From: Gnetum montanum
Lineage: Eukaryota; Streptophyta; Gnetopsida; Gnetales; Gnetaceae
DNA length: 64,000 bases
Direction of reading: 5' to 3'
NCBI GenBank assembly: GCA_015680685.1
Contig: MNCI01012628.1
Coordinates: 1,807,063-1,871,062, forward strand
Part shown: piece by piece, positions 45,157 to 55,944 of the stretch
Layout: each line of letters starts with the position of its first letter
Numbering within the stretch: the stretch's first letter is position 1
Notes under the pieces: model-generated
What the model saw: the letters and a program-made list of their open reading frames with translations, nothing else
What the model was told of the DNA's origin: nothing
Databases searched by the model: none
Translations under genes and position numbers: made by a program

Positions 45157-46975
45157 CTTGTAATACCCCACCCTATTGCACCTAGCTAGGGTAAGGTGAT
45201 GTCTAGGATCACTAGTAATACCATAACAGAAGCATGAAAAACTAAAAAATAATGATGTGTAAAAATAATTTATGTTAAGGATGCCAAACTACACAAAATT
45301 TCATGCCAAACCAAAACTAAACATACATTTCAATTTATAAAACTAAATATCTCTAGCCCACAAGATACAAACACACATAACCATCATCATCAAATATATA
45401 AGAGTACAGAGAGTTTCATACAATTATAAATAGTCCATATCCCTGTACATGAAAATATATAGTAACCAAGCCCTAAAGATTTTCCCCTTCTTTACTCTCC
45501 CTCTCTGTGCTCATCTGGGCTCCTACAACTTCCACTTGTAATGAAATAAAGTCAGTATACAACTAAGTGGGAAGCCTTTATACTTCCCCTACTAGATGGT
45601 CAACAATTGCTGCACTAGAGGAGAAGAGTGGGATACAAAGAAATTTGCATTACTTGTTAGTGTTGCACATGCTAAGAGCAAATCCTAAACACACACATAT
45701 CACACATAACACTGGCATAATCATATATTTGTTACACCAAATTCCATGCATTTCCACTATCATCCCCATGCCATCATACCTATGTTATACCATGAAACAA
45801 TGTATGTCCCACACAATCATAATTCAAACAATATATATAGCTATATATATCAACGTCATGACTCACAAACCAAGACTATCATATACACAGTTGATACTAT
45901 CATATACATAGCCCATGTGGTCACTAGCATATCCACACTTAGTGTAGTATGTGAAGTGTTGTCATGAGTACTCATAAATAGTCATTGCCTATAGGTCTTT
46001 TATTTATCCAACTAGTGCTAGGGTTTGTCAACCTATGACCTACAACCACTAGCCTTCTGGAGGATTGGCTATAGGGATGAACATACCTATGCCACATACC
46101 AGCTATAGGGACAAACACACCTATGCTGTCCCACTCTCAAGATGAAGCTTGAGATAGGAGCCTCACCGATAAATCACAGTGGAGGTTAATCCATACTACT
46201 TCTAGGGTGCCTCATCACTAATAGGTCCATACCCTCATGCTAGCACCACGTGCCAACGACTGTCACAAGCATCATTGTAAATACATGTAAAAATTCCACC
46301 TAGCTTAAGCCAACACATGTCATAAGCACAACACCTCCAAAAAAATATGACATAACCACCTATATCCATACCAAACAATTGTGGTGACCAAAAATGTTGA
46401 TGGCTAAAACACCGAGGTCAACAAGTGCATAGCCTTACCTTGAACCTGCATGAGGGCCTACTAGGGATGGAGACAAGGTGCCCTAAATGATCTTGTTGAT
46501 CGAACAAGGACTTACCAAATGTAACCGGGGTGCAACATGGTTAGTCATGATACTGATGCAAAATGGTGCTAAGTGTTCATGTGGTGTCAATGGTGTTAAT
46601 GGTGTCAAGTGTAGTCAAGTTTTTCAATGAAAATGAGGGTGTCAACATGTGGGGACCGTTGCCTAAGCATATTTTTAGACACAGCTATGTGATGAAATAG
46701 CGAAAAATGCAAATGAAATGCTAAAAATGCAAAGAGAGAGAGAGAAGTAGAAGTAGAACACCTCCCCAAATGGGGTTGAGCATAGTTAATACCAAAAGGG
46801 ATTAAAGGGTATATGGTGTGCAATAAGCATAGTGGATAATGTAGTCACAGTCTTAGGGGTGTTTGGCTATGAAGGTTGGCGCTTCGCTAAGGTGTTTGTG
46901 CCTACTAGGTTGGCTACTGTGGTGTACCATTGGTTGTAGTGTTCTAGTGGATTGCAATGGGCTATGATGGTCTGC
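45157..46975. repeat. Unclassified repeat-like block, possible LTR
   Basis: It begins TGTAATACCCCACCC, a common start for plant LTRs, exactly where the G coding trace stops. It holds short internal repeats (ctatagggatgaacatacctatg and ctatagggacaaacacacctatg near 46070-46125; aatggtgtcaa units near 46585-46615). I cannot place its right end with confidence: the F LTR remnant begins at about 46976. The 114-residue ORF at 45567-45911 looks like chance. Confidence 0.35.
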
Positions 46976-47380
46976 AACTGTGACTGTGACTACTTGGTAT
47001 CCCAATAGCGTACTTAGGACATGCACTTGGTAATCCCAATAATAGTACACAAGGACCAAGATGTGTACAAATGATTAAGGGACATATGCTCATCACACTT
47101 AGGCTAGCTTAGACTCTCTTCACCCTTTCCCTCTTAGTTAAAACAAAGATACTTTCCATTTCCTTGAGGAGTAGCACTAGTCTAGGACCACATCATACAC
47201 CTCACTCTAGACCAAACCATACGTGACAAAGCAAATACTAGTCTAGGTGGAAAGATAGCGAACTGCGATCAACAAGTAACTATCTTGATACCACAACTAG
47301 CCCATCTACGGAGTTCAACCGAATCGTGCGTGAATGCTCATATTCGTATGGTCAGTGTAGGGGTACCTTGCCACTCATCA
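46976..47380 (+). repeat. Element F 5' LTR, 3' half only
   Basis: From gtgactacttggtatcc on, it matches 53690-54084 of the 3' LTR closely, for example aggagtagcactagtctagg and agcgaactgcgatcaacaag. It ends CCACTCATCA. The U3, TATA box and R part are missing, replaced by the unclassified block on the left. Confidence 0.85.
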
Positions 47381-47399
47381 TTGGTGCTATTGCCGGGGA
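47381..47399 (+). other. Element F primer-binding site, tRNA-Asp type
   Basis: TTGGTGCTATTGCCGGGGA directly follows the LTR; it differs from the tRNA-Asp complement at three transition positions. The gag leader runs to 47513. Confidence 0.85.
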
Positions 47400-47513
47400 C
47401 CATGCTAGTTATTTAGATTAGTTATATCATACAAGATCGCTGTAACGAAGCCTTGACGATATATCTTTCAGAAAGAAGTAATTACAATTAAAATCACATA
47501 CAAATTCACAACA

Positions 47514-48164
47514 ATGTCTCTCTCACAAGACTATGATAACGCAACAACTAGTAAGGCAATTCATTGGAGAACCAATGAATTATATGATGATGAAGACGAA
47601 GTTTGGAGTACTCAATCTTATGTAGGGGTCTTCTATGTACATAAACAAAGACAACATCATCCCAACTCATAAATTCATAACCTACCTAGTGATGATGAAC
47701 CCCTGCTGGCCACTAAGAGCCTAATGCATATACAAGAGGCTGTTCGAATATCCCGCAAGCATGGTAAGGAAAGTTGTCTACCCAGGCTTAATTTAAACAA
47801 CTTTCCCAAATTTTCAGGAGGCTATGATTTACATCCGTAACATCATTTATAAGCCTTCCATGATGTTTGTGTATGGAACAATATTGATAATGGGTGGTAA
47901 AAACTTAAGCTCTTTCTTATGACACTTGTTGGCCAAGCAAAAGTATGGTATAGGTCCTTAAGACCAAAATCAATTCAACATTGGCCGACAATGGTAGAAC
48001 TCTTCAATAAAAGATATCAAACCTATGCCAGAGTGTCAGCCTTGAGGAAACAAATCCAAGAGTGGAAACAAGTGCAACATGAACCCTTGGATATGGCCTT
48101 AGAAAGATATTATGCATTGTTAAATAATTGCCCAGGCCATAGACACCCAGTGGTTTGGATATGA
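47514..48164 (+). pseudogene. Element F gag (short, four in-frame stops)
   Basis: From the ATG at 47514 (MSLSQDYDNATTSK) one frame runs 217 codons to TGA at 48162. Four internal TAA codons interrupt it; three stand where relatives have Gln (CAA). It contains LPRLNLNNFPKFSGGYDLHP, the gag core WYRSLRPKSIQHWPTMVELF, then NKRYQTYARVSALRKQIQEW and LDMALERYYALLNNCPGHRH. It lacks the YTHPDEY N-terminal domain and the zinc knuckle of the other gags. Apart from the four stops the frame is unbroken, so F decayed less than B or E. Confidence 0.85.
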
Positions 48165-49680
48165 CCAGGTCCCAATATTTTCAAAATTCATGGATCCAAC
48201 CCTTCCATTTATTAATTCTCGCTATGATCAAAAGTTTAGTTATGGGGGATATCCCCCATTCTAACAAATAGAATTAATAAATGTTTTTCCCTTTTCTTTA
48301 ATTTTACAATTTTTTGTTTTTTAATTTTTCATCTTTCAATTTGTTGTTTTATCTTTTTATTTATTGTTTTATCTTTTTATGAGTAATCTCATTTATGAAT
48401 AAAGCACTCATGTAACTCGTTGGTTGAGGTGTTGTTCTTTGCTATCAAGTCTCAAGTGACTAATTATTTGGACAGCGAGCGCACCACATCCACCCAACCA
48501 TTCTATTAATAAGAGGTTCTACTTTGGGTATGATGATATTCTTGATGTCATTAACACTTAAAGTAATTTTGTGCTCATTATGCCCAGAGTGAAGAATGAT
48601 GGACTAAGAAGGAATGACTAGGGTGTGACATCAAGGGGACTTGTGGATTCTCTTTGGTGACATCTATAAGAGTTACCATGCAACCTATTTGTACTAAGAT
48701 CCTTGTAGATCTAATGAAAAATGAGAGTAAGAGTAATAAAGTCACTCAATAAAAGAAACTCAATGTTGTTATGGGGGTTCCATTGGAAAGACATGCATCC
48801 ATGCCTGAAGGTTGGTGGCTTCTCCAGTTCACTGTTGGGAAAAACAAAGTGCCAAAGTGGCTAGAAAAAGAAAAGAGAAAAAAATATGAGAGAAAAACAC
48901 AAAGAAAAAATAAAAAAAACATGTGTGCCACAGAGAAATTCCAAATCACTCCTCCCTTGGAAAAAATGCCAAGCGATCATAGACCTTGTTGTCATGATGC
49001 TCTTATGGTTGTCCATCATTGGATGAAACAATGCGATGTCACTGATCAAAGGAATGGACTTGGTCTTGATTTTGGAGTGACAGGCTAATGACACATTAAT
49101 TATTTCCTACACTCAAAATTCATTGTGCCCTGGGTCAATTACCTCATGTCCCAATCTCTGCAATCCCTTCTACAATTTGCCTCATCTCGTTATTCATGTA
49201 TTTGTGACTTGTGTCTTGTGTAGCATTGAATTTCTACCTCATCATAGTAGTATTAACATGTGTGTGTTTTGTTGCATCGGTGTAGATTACATTTAACCCT
49301 TCTAGTACCTACAAACATTTTAAGGTGTGGTTACGCAAGGGCATTATAGGTAGTAACCTACTTTGGGGAGGACCCACTTGCGTGACTTTTGTAATTTGTA
49401 CTTGTTGCACATCACCACACCATTTTATACCCTCTGGGTACTTCATTGTCAAATCTATTCTTTCCTTTATCATCCTTCTAAGTTCAAATGTTCCTATACA
49501 CCATCTCATGTCCTTTTTCCTCATCCCATTCAGGAATGTCATTGTCAGATTCCATCTCATTATACCTTTTGTGCCTTTCGGTCTATTCAATGTACCATGC
49601 ACCTTTCCAACTAACCTCAATTCCTTCATTTGTGGCCTTGAAAATTTAGAAATTTGTTAATTTTACTAAGTACCCTATTC
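48165..49680 (+). other. Element F spacer
   Basis: It corresponds to the region after integrase in B and E. Islands: GGTGTGACATCAAGGGGA (48622-48639), CATGCCTGAAGGT (48800-48812), CTTTGGGGAGGACCCACT (49361-49378). A polypurine-like tatgggggatatccccca near 48241 also forms a small palindrome (GGGGGATATCCCCC). The frame at 48771-49088 (Lys-rich) and those at 49325-49660 are not supported as genes. Confidence 0.6.
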
Positions 49681-49687
49681 TCAATGG

Positions 49688-49768
49688 GTTGCGATATCAA
49701 ATCTAATGCGATATCGGGTCCATGCTATCGGGTACGCAATATCGCATCCATCAAAAACCTATATATAT
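49688..49768 (+). promoter_or_regulatory. Element F internal promoter-like block
   Basis: tgcgatatc (49690-49698), tgcgatatcggg (49707-49718) and gctatcgggtacgcaatatcgc (49724-49745) precede TATATATA (49761-49768). The pattern equals the GATATC-type arrays before TATA in the F 3' LTR and other LTRs, but here it is internal and about 500 bp ahead of the 3' ORF. A polypurine-like TTAGTCATGGGGGAGGG follows at 49942-49958. Confidence 0.6.
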
Positions 49769-50020
49769 GAGCCCCCCGCACACGTCAACATCATTTTACA
49801 CTGTTCATGTGGGGGGAGCTGTTCAAATTTTTCTTCACAAACTTACTAACTTGCGTGCCTCTCGTTCCAACATCCATAACTTGTTCGTTAATGCTTCGAT
49901 TCCCATTCCAATTGAACTCGTCTGAACCCAGAGTGTTCAACTTAGTCATGGGGGAGGGTACACTCCAAGTTGCACATAAATTTTTCAAAATTCATCATTG
50001 CCTGAAGGATATCATAAAAG

Positions 50021-50260
50021 GTACAAGATTATAAAAACTGTTAAACACATTGCCAAATCAACTTTATCTCTTCACTCATACCAAGGGAATTAATTTGTGG
50101 AACCACCTAATCAAATTGGGCCCAATATCAAAACTTTTAGGGGACATTTCCTAACTTTGGATCACACGAAACAAGAAACGAATTCGTTAAAGGCAAGAAG
50201 TAAGGTATAAATCAAAATTTGTAAGCAACCTTACTAATGGATGGCCCTGTGTGATTACAG
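50021..50260 (+). other. Candidate intron in the leader of the F 3' ORF
   Basis: GTGATTACAG (50251-50260) stands immediately before the ATG, with a possible 5' site AAAAG|GTACAAG near 50020. The 3' site is shared with E (GTGATTATAG before ATA). The 5' site is uncertain. Confidence 0.35.
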
Positions 50261-53045
50261 ATGGCCCCTAAACATGGACAGCAAGGAGAACCCTCTCAAG
50301 GTGTGTCCAAACGACCAAGGAGAGGTAGAGGCCAGGTGTTTCCCAAGGAACATGTAGAATAAGAGGCATAATCATTCAGCATCCATCAAGAACCTCTTGT
50401 TACTGTGCAATTGAGATAAGCTAAAAGAGGAGCCGCTGAAGCATCTGAACAAGGAAAACGTCTCATGTTGTCCCCAGAATGTGTTTAGGTGATCCATGAA
50501 AGGTCCACATCAGCAGCTGTGATCGTGGAACTAAACTTTGAACCTTTTATGGAGTTCACTCCTAAGGTAGTTAGGGACCAACTCAAAAGGTCCCCATTAT
50601 GGCCTATCCTTTATGAAAGTGGTACCTGGTACTTAGGAGAGACATACCAATTTTGGCATAATAAAGAAGAAGGTACCATAGTTAATATTGGTGGTGTGTC
50701 TATAGATTTTTCTACCAAGGCCATTTCAGAAGTGTTGAATCTTCTAAATATGGGGCCAAAAATTGCTCACATGCCCACTCGTTCTGATGCCAATGTGTGA
50801 AAATTTTGGTTGAAAAGGATGTACAGCAAGGAAGAAAAGGTATATGGAGAGTTGACTTTGGAAGAGAGGATCTATTTCAAGATCAGCACTTATCGCATCT
50901 TTTCCATGAAAGGACTAAACAGGATCTTAATGTATGCAGCTAGAGGAAGTGTGATATTGATGGGCAAGGTTAATGCTAACCTCCCCCATCTATATCTCAT
51001 GGAGATTTTGAGGTGATTTTGAGAATATTTTGAGGGAAGTTTGCATTGCCCTTCCCATGTCTCATCAGGAAGCTATGATAGCATGTTGGAATTCTAGGGT
51101 ACACCAATGACATCCCAGAAGAGCCCAAGATGCTTGATTCACCAAATTGCTGAAACAACTAGTCCCAAGGAAAAGTGCCAGTGAGACACTAGAGTTGGAA
51201 CAAGAATAGACGGTGGGACCCACTACAACTCAAACTATAGGGCCTAGCCAACTCCCAAGCACACGGCCCAGTCAACAACAAGATGCAGGGCCCATCATAG
51301 GCCAGCAAGACTAACTGTTACCACCGCCATAGGATTATTGATTGTAAATGAGCCATCTTAGGGCCATCGTCGGTCAGTTGAGGAAGTTGTGATGATAGGA
51401 ATCTCTTCTGGGTCATCGATGACACTGTACAACCCATGGTTTCCATAAATCATGCATGGGGTGAAGTGTCCATCCAAACAAGAGGAGGGGAGACACACTG
51501 GTCACAACAGATCTTGGGAAATGCTGCATCCTTTTAGGTGCAATTGGAAATGGGTGAAGGTGTCATAGTCATGGTCATGTACCACCAAGATGCAATAGGA
51601 GCCGCAGAAGTGGTCACAAACCACATAAAAGAGTCCTTCAATGTTCTTGTTGTGCCATTGGTAGATTTCACAGGAGCACATGATATTCAAACTTTGGCCG
51701 ATCTCTCGATGACTCTTGCAGAGCATGAGGATGTTCTCAATCAATTGCTACAAACAAGACAAGTGATGATGTCCTTGTCTGACATCCTGCAAGATGTCAC
51801 AATAACTCAATCAGACCTCATCTCCACCAAAGGAAAGCTGTTCATGGCAGAGATCAGGGCTAAGCATGTAGAGGCAGAGTTGGAAAGAATCCAGGAAAGG
51901 CTCATCACCTTGAAAGCTGCACAATGGGATCCATTTCAATTCATCCCCGCAGACCAACTAGAATCTTTCAGGATGGAGCAACTCAATAAATTATTGGTAG
52001 ACAATAAAAGAGTGGTGGAGGAGAAAGAGAGGACTGATTGGGATGCTTCCAAGGCACAAGTGTAGACATATGCACATGCCAAAGCACTCAAGGCCTTGCA
52101 AGAAGATAATAAATAGCTTGCTGCAGATAATCTTTAGTTGACCACTATGGAGAAACAAAAGAATATTCTCAAAGAGAATTTTTAGCAGTTACGAGAACAG
52201 TTAGTCAGGGTCAACCAGGACATGAATCCCTTGGCCAAAGAGAATCAAACCCTCTCAATGGAGAAGGTACGCGCAATCTGTCAAAAGGTGGCAATTGAAA
52301 TAAGCGCATGGAAAAACGAGGCCAAGCAACATGAGAAACTAAAGGAGCACTTCAAAGATCAGGTGGGTATGTATAAGCAAGTTATCAAAAAAGAGATCCA
52401 TATGGCCAAGGCCCACATTAACACCTTCAGTGCTCAACACACTAATTGGCGGGTCATACTGGACACCTGTGCATTTGTCCACCAAGCAGAGCTCAAAAGT
52501 TAGGACCTGTAGATACAAGATCTTATGAAGTACATGGAATTGCAAACCTATGGTATGCCAATTTAGCCATGTTAACAGTAAGACGCCCGAGAACAGAGCT
52601 GGAGAAGCAAGTAGCTACCACCTACACAAAATATGAAACAAAATTTACGAAGCACAAGAAGACACTGCAAAAGTTAGAAGTGGCAAATTTTGAGTTAAAG
52701 GTGGTCAAAACTAGCTACCAGGGATAAAAATATGTCATGACAGACTTGGCTCAATGGCTTACAAATTACCAGGAGTGCAAGTATAAAGCCAAAGCCTACG
52801 AAGAAGAACAACGGCTATTTGCAGCCTGGTATGTCAAAACAAATCAAATGTTCCCGCAACTGCTATGTCCATGGGAGGTGCTGACTCCATCAAACATTGA
52901 AGCATCAGCATGGATGGCACAAGACCCCCAAATTGAAGAAGAAAAGCTCCAGGCACTCCTTCAGAGCCATCAAATTCTGAAAATTGGAGCACAAGATAAG
53001 GGGAAGCAACCTATGGAGGAACCACCGCCACCTAGAACCACATGA
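50261..53045 (+). pseudogene. Element F 3' ORF (basic N-terminus, long coiled coil)
   Basis: ATG at 50261: MAPKHGQQGEPSQGVSKRPR then RGRGQVFP, a basic stretch that could be a nuclear localisation signal. A folded domain follows at about 50510-51016 (WPILYESGTWYLGETYQFWH, NIGGVSIDFSTKAISEVLNL, YGELTLEERIYFKISTYRIF), then a Pro/Gln-rich hinge and a long coiled coil (51538-52727). The C-terminal part (52737-53045) has PQLLCPWEVLTPSNIEASAW and ends PPPPRTT. At least seven stops and two frame changes break it. No signal peptide or membrane segment is seen, so a classical envelope role is not supported. The N-terminal domain resembles the plant transposon protein family of Athila-type elements; that match is from memory. 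Confidence 0.75.
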
Positions 53046-53138
53046 GTTCCAACAAAGTTTTGTACTTTTGTAATTTTATGTTCATGTCCCAATTTTGTTG
53101 TATGCAATCCTCCACTATGGCATGAATAAATTCTTAGT

Positions 53139-53234
53139 CAGTCAATAATCCCATACCTATCCACTATGTAATCAATGGGGCTTGTTCTCATTTTCTTTGA
53201 CTTGAGGACGAGTTTGCATTCAGTCATGGGGGTA
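53139..53234 (+). promoter_or_regulatory. Element F conserved 3' motif and polypurine tract
   Basis: CAGTCAATAATCCCATACC at 53139-53157 is identical to B and E. The tract CATTCAGTCATGGGGGTA ends at the LTR start (53235). Confidence 0.78.
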
Positions 53235-54084
53235 TGATGAACCATGATTTGTCAGGCTCTAATATCATACCCTCAATATCGGACCCCCAATATCGAGTAC
53301 CCGATATTGTGGCCTGACAAGAGATATCGAATACGCGATATCATGGTTCCCATGTGAGCCTATAAATACACAATGGGATGCACAAGAAAGTAATAGGAAA
53401 AGTTAGTATTAGAGTAGGATCTTTTTGTCAGTTTTCAATTTCTCTCAACCCTTTCCCTAGTGAATGCCTACAATGTGATGATTGTAATTGTACAGAACCT
53501 TTATTTGAGTGTGACATACTTGGACACATAAATGATCGACAATAAAGATTGAGATTACTTCATCATTGCAGCATTCACTTAGTTTTAACTGTTATTTATT
53601 ACTTTCTTACTTAATCTCTCTTTACCTTCCTCTCCTATCCCTATTATTAAACACGGAATGAGTATGACTTAATCACGAGCATTTAAGTGTGACTACTTGG
53701 TATCCTAGTAGCGTACCTAAGACATGCACTTAGTAATCCCGATAGTAGTACATGAGGTCCAAGATGTGTACAGATGATTAAGGGATGGATGCTTATCGCA
53801 CGTAGGCTAGCTTAGACTCTCTTCACCCTTTCCCTCTTAGTTAAAACAAAGTTACTTTCCATTGCCTCTAGGAGTAGCACTAGTCTAGGACCACATCATA
53901 CACCTCACTCAAGACTAGACCATATGTGACAAAGCAAATACTAGTCCAGGTGGGAAGACAGCGAACTGCGATCAACAAGTAACTATCTTGATATCACAAG
54001 TAGCCCGTCTGCAGAGTTCGACCAGATCGTGCATGAATGCTTGTATTCGTATGGTTGAGTGTAGGGGTACCTCACCACTCATCA
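53235..54084 (+). repeat. Element F 3' LTR
   Basis: 850 bp, TGATGAACCATG...CCACTCATCA. GATATC-type units are at 53268-53310 (caatatcgagtacccgatattg) and 53321-53344 (gagatatcgaatacgcgatatc). TATAAATA is at 53361-53368 and AATAAAG near 53540. U5 holds the hairpin stem CTTAATCA (53668-53675) / TGATTAAG (53775-53782). Confidence 0.9.
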
Positions 54085-55620
54085 CGCTCCAAACATGTTT
54101 CGCACCCACATAGATACAATTGTAGAAATCTCAAATCTAGGTTGATAACAGAGAAAAATCCACCCATGAAGCTTGAAATTCAGAGAAAGTGTACAAAAGA
54201 CAGAGGAAGAAAAGAAAACTGAAGGAACAAACAAGCTCTTGTTCGTTTTTGTTTTCTCTAGAAAAAAATAGAAACCTAAAATTCAATTTCTATGGGTAAG
54301 CAATGGCAAGGTGATGGGGGAAAAATAAAAATATAAATTATACTTTTTACCGTATGCTTTTGTTCAAAAAAAAAAGCAACGATGCACTTCTTTTCTCATG
54401 TGATATGAGTTGATGTTTTACTTTTACTTTTGAATTCTTTATTTTTTTTAAGGTAATAGTTTCATAAGCTATATCTTTTTCCCTTGCAACTAATGTCGTG
54501 AACTTTAATCATGCGTAACAAACATGTCGAGACTTTAAATTAAAATCCATTTGAACCCATAGGATTCTTATCAAATGCTCTACACCTTCACCTACCAAAA
54601 TCACATTCAAGCATCACACAACATAACACTATAGTTCAAATGCATAAATATTAAAATCCCACATAAAGCATAAAGACATACTGAATAGGTGCTTTTGTAC
54701 ACCAATCCAACATCCCAACTACTAACATCATCTGTCTAGCACATTACACAAGGCTAGTGTACATAATCACATTAGTTAAGCATGTAAAGACATCATAATC
54801 ATAACATAAAGATGAAGCCTCATAACATATAAAATACATCTATATTAAATTAACTTGTTGCCAACAACCCACCGAGACCACACATATGATGTATAAATCA
54901 TAATTGAACAACCATACCTACTATATTTGGATGGGATGTAACACTTTTGTCACTAGAGAGAAGTAAAAGCCTAATGGTTTTCCATAGAGTAAAATTTTTA
55001 GCTTGAAGTTGCATTACCATGCTCTTGTTGAGAAAATATCTTGTAGGTTACTTCTAGGAGATTGCCTCTCCATTATGCTACTCTATTGCATCATGATTGT
55101 TAATGAGATTATCCAAAACTAAAAAATTTATAACTGGAGGTCTTTCTTAGAGAATAAAATTTAGGAGAAGTTAAAAAACTTCAAGTTGAGGAAATTCCAT
55201 TCCCATGAATGCATCTTTAGGTCATGTGAGAGACTCTGCCATAGGTGCATTTGAAGGAAGTGAAGGTCAATAAATTTTGACTTGACCACATTCCAAAAGC
55301 TTATATATAAACATTTCTCGCCTATTATTGAGTCTCCCAAAGTTTTTGGATGATTAATGATTGTGATGTTAAGGAACCACCCATGATTTTCTATTGTGAT
55401 TGATGCTAAAGATGCACTAGATGCATTTGTGATTGATAGGTGTTTTTCTTGAGGACAAGACTAGGATCGAAGATGTAATTGTGTACCCAAAACTTTTTTG
55501 AAAAAAATGTAGATGTGATGCTGGATTCAAGAGAAAAGATTGTCTATGGGCTATTGCATGAATATTTTGGTATACCATAAAGTAAGACAATGTTTTATTC
55601 TTTTCTCTTCTCCTTTCCCT
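54085..55620. other. Unassigned region right of element F
   Basis: AT-rich, with A-rich and T-rich runs. No frame or repeat ends that I can support. It may belong to the sequence into which F inserted. Confidence 0.4.
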
Positions 55621-55644
55621 ATTCTTTTTTTTGTGAATGTCCTT

Positions 55645-55944
55645 TAAAAAGCTTTGGCTGAAAATTCTCTAATAACTAATAGTATTCAAAAGAAAGTTTT
55701 TCATGTGAACCAAAAGGCTTTAGACAATAGCTTGAAGGAGGGTAAGATTTTCTATTCCATGTTTGTGTTTTTTTTGCATACATATTTTTTTATTCTTCTT
55801 CTTCTTTTAGATTCCTTAGTTGGAAATGAGATTAAAGTGTTGTTAGGACATTGTGGCATGTTAATGGAAAAGACTAAAAGTTGTGTGTCTCCAACCAGTG
55901 AACAGTTGATAAGTAGCGAGAGTTCCCAATGCTCAACCATATGA
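55645..55944 (+). pseudogene. Possible host gene fragment with a short intron
   Basis: Two reading stretches, KALAENSLITNSIQKKVFHV then NQKALDNSLKE, and SLVGNEIKVLLGHCGMLMEK then TKSCVSPTSEQLISSESSQC, are separated by a 69-nt sequence (55742-55810). That sequence starts GTAAG, ends in a pyrimidine run plus TTTTAG, and is T-rich. Removing it keeps the frame (Glu-Asp-Ser). Stop at 55942. I do not recognise the protein. The T-rich middle also stays open when read through, so the intron is not proven. Confidence 0.4.

Larger units (their letters stand above)
46976..54084 (+). mobile_element. Element F: Athila-like element with gag and 3' ORF but no pol
   Basis: A truncated 5' LTR (46976-47380), a tRNA-Asp-type primer site, a short gag (47514-48164), a spacer, an internal promoter-like block, a 3' coiled-coil ORF (50261-53045), a polypurine tract and a complete 3' LTR (53235-54084). 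No protease, RT or integrase lies between gag and the spacer. This layout is that of a non-autonomous relative using enzymes from other elements, or of one internal deletion. No TSD can be checked because the 5' end is lost. Confidence 0.85.

Noticed and set aside
45567-45911. 114-residue ORF rich in Ile, Tyr and His
   Set aside because: Low-complexity AT-rich translation with no domain.
49309-49660. Overlapping ORFs on both strands in the F spacer
   Set aside because: They share one conserved non-coding island but no frame is kept in B or E.
50261-53045. 3' ORF as a true envelope gene
   Set aside because: No signal peptide, membrane segment or cleavage site is visible; it is mostly coiled coil.
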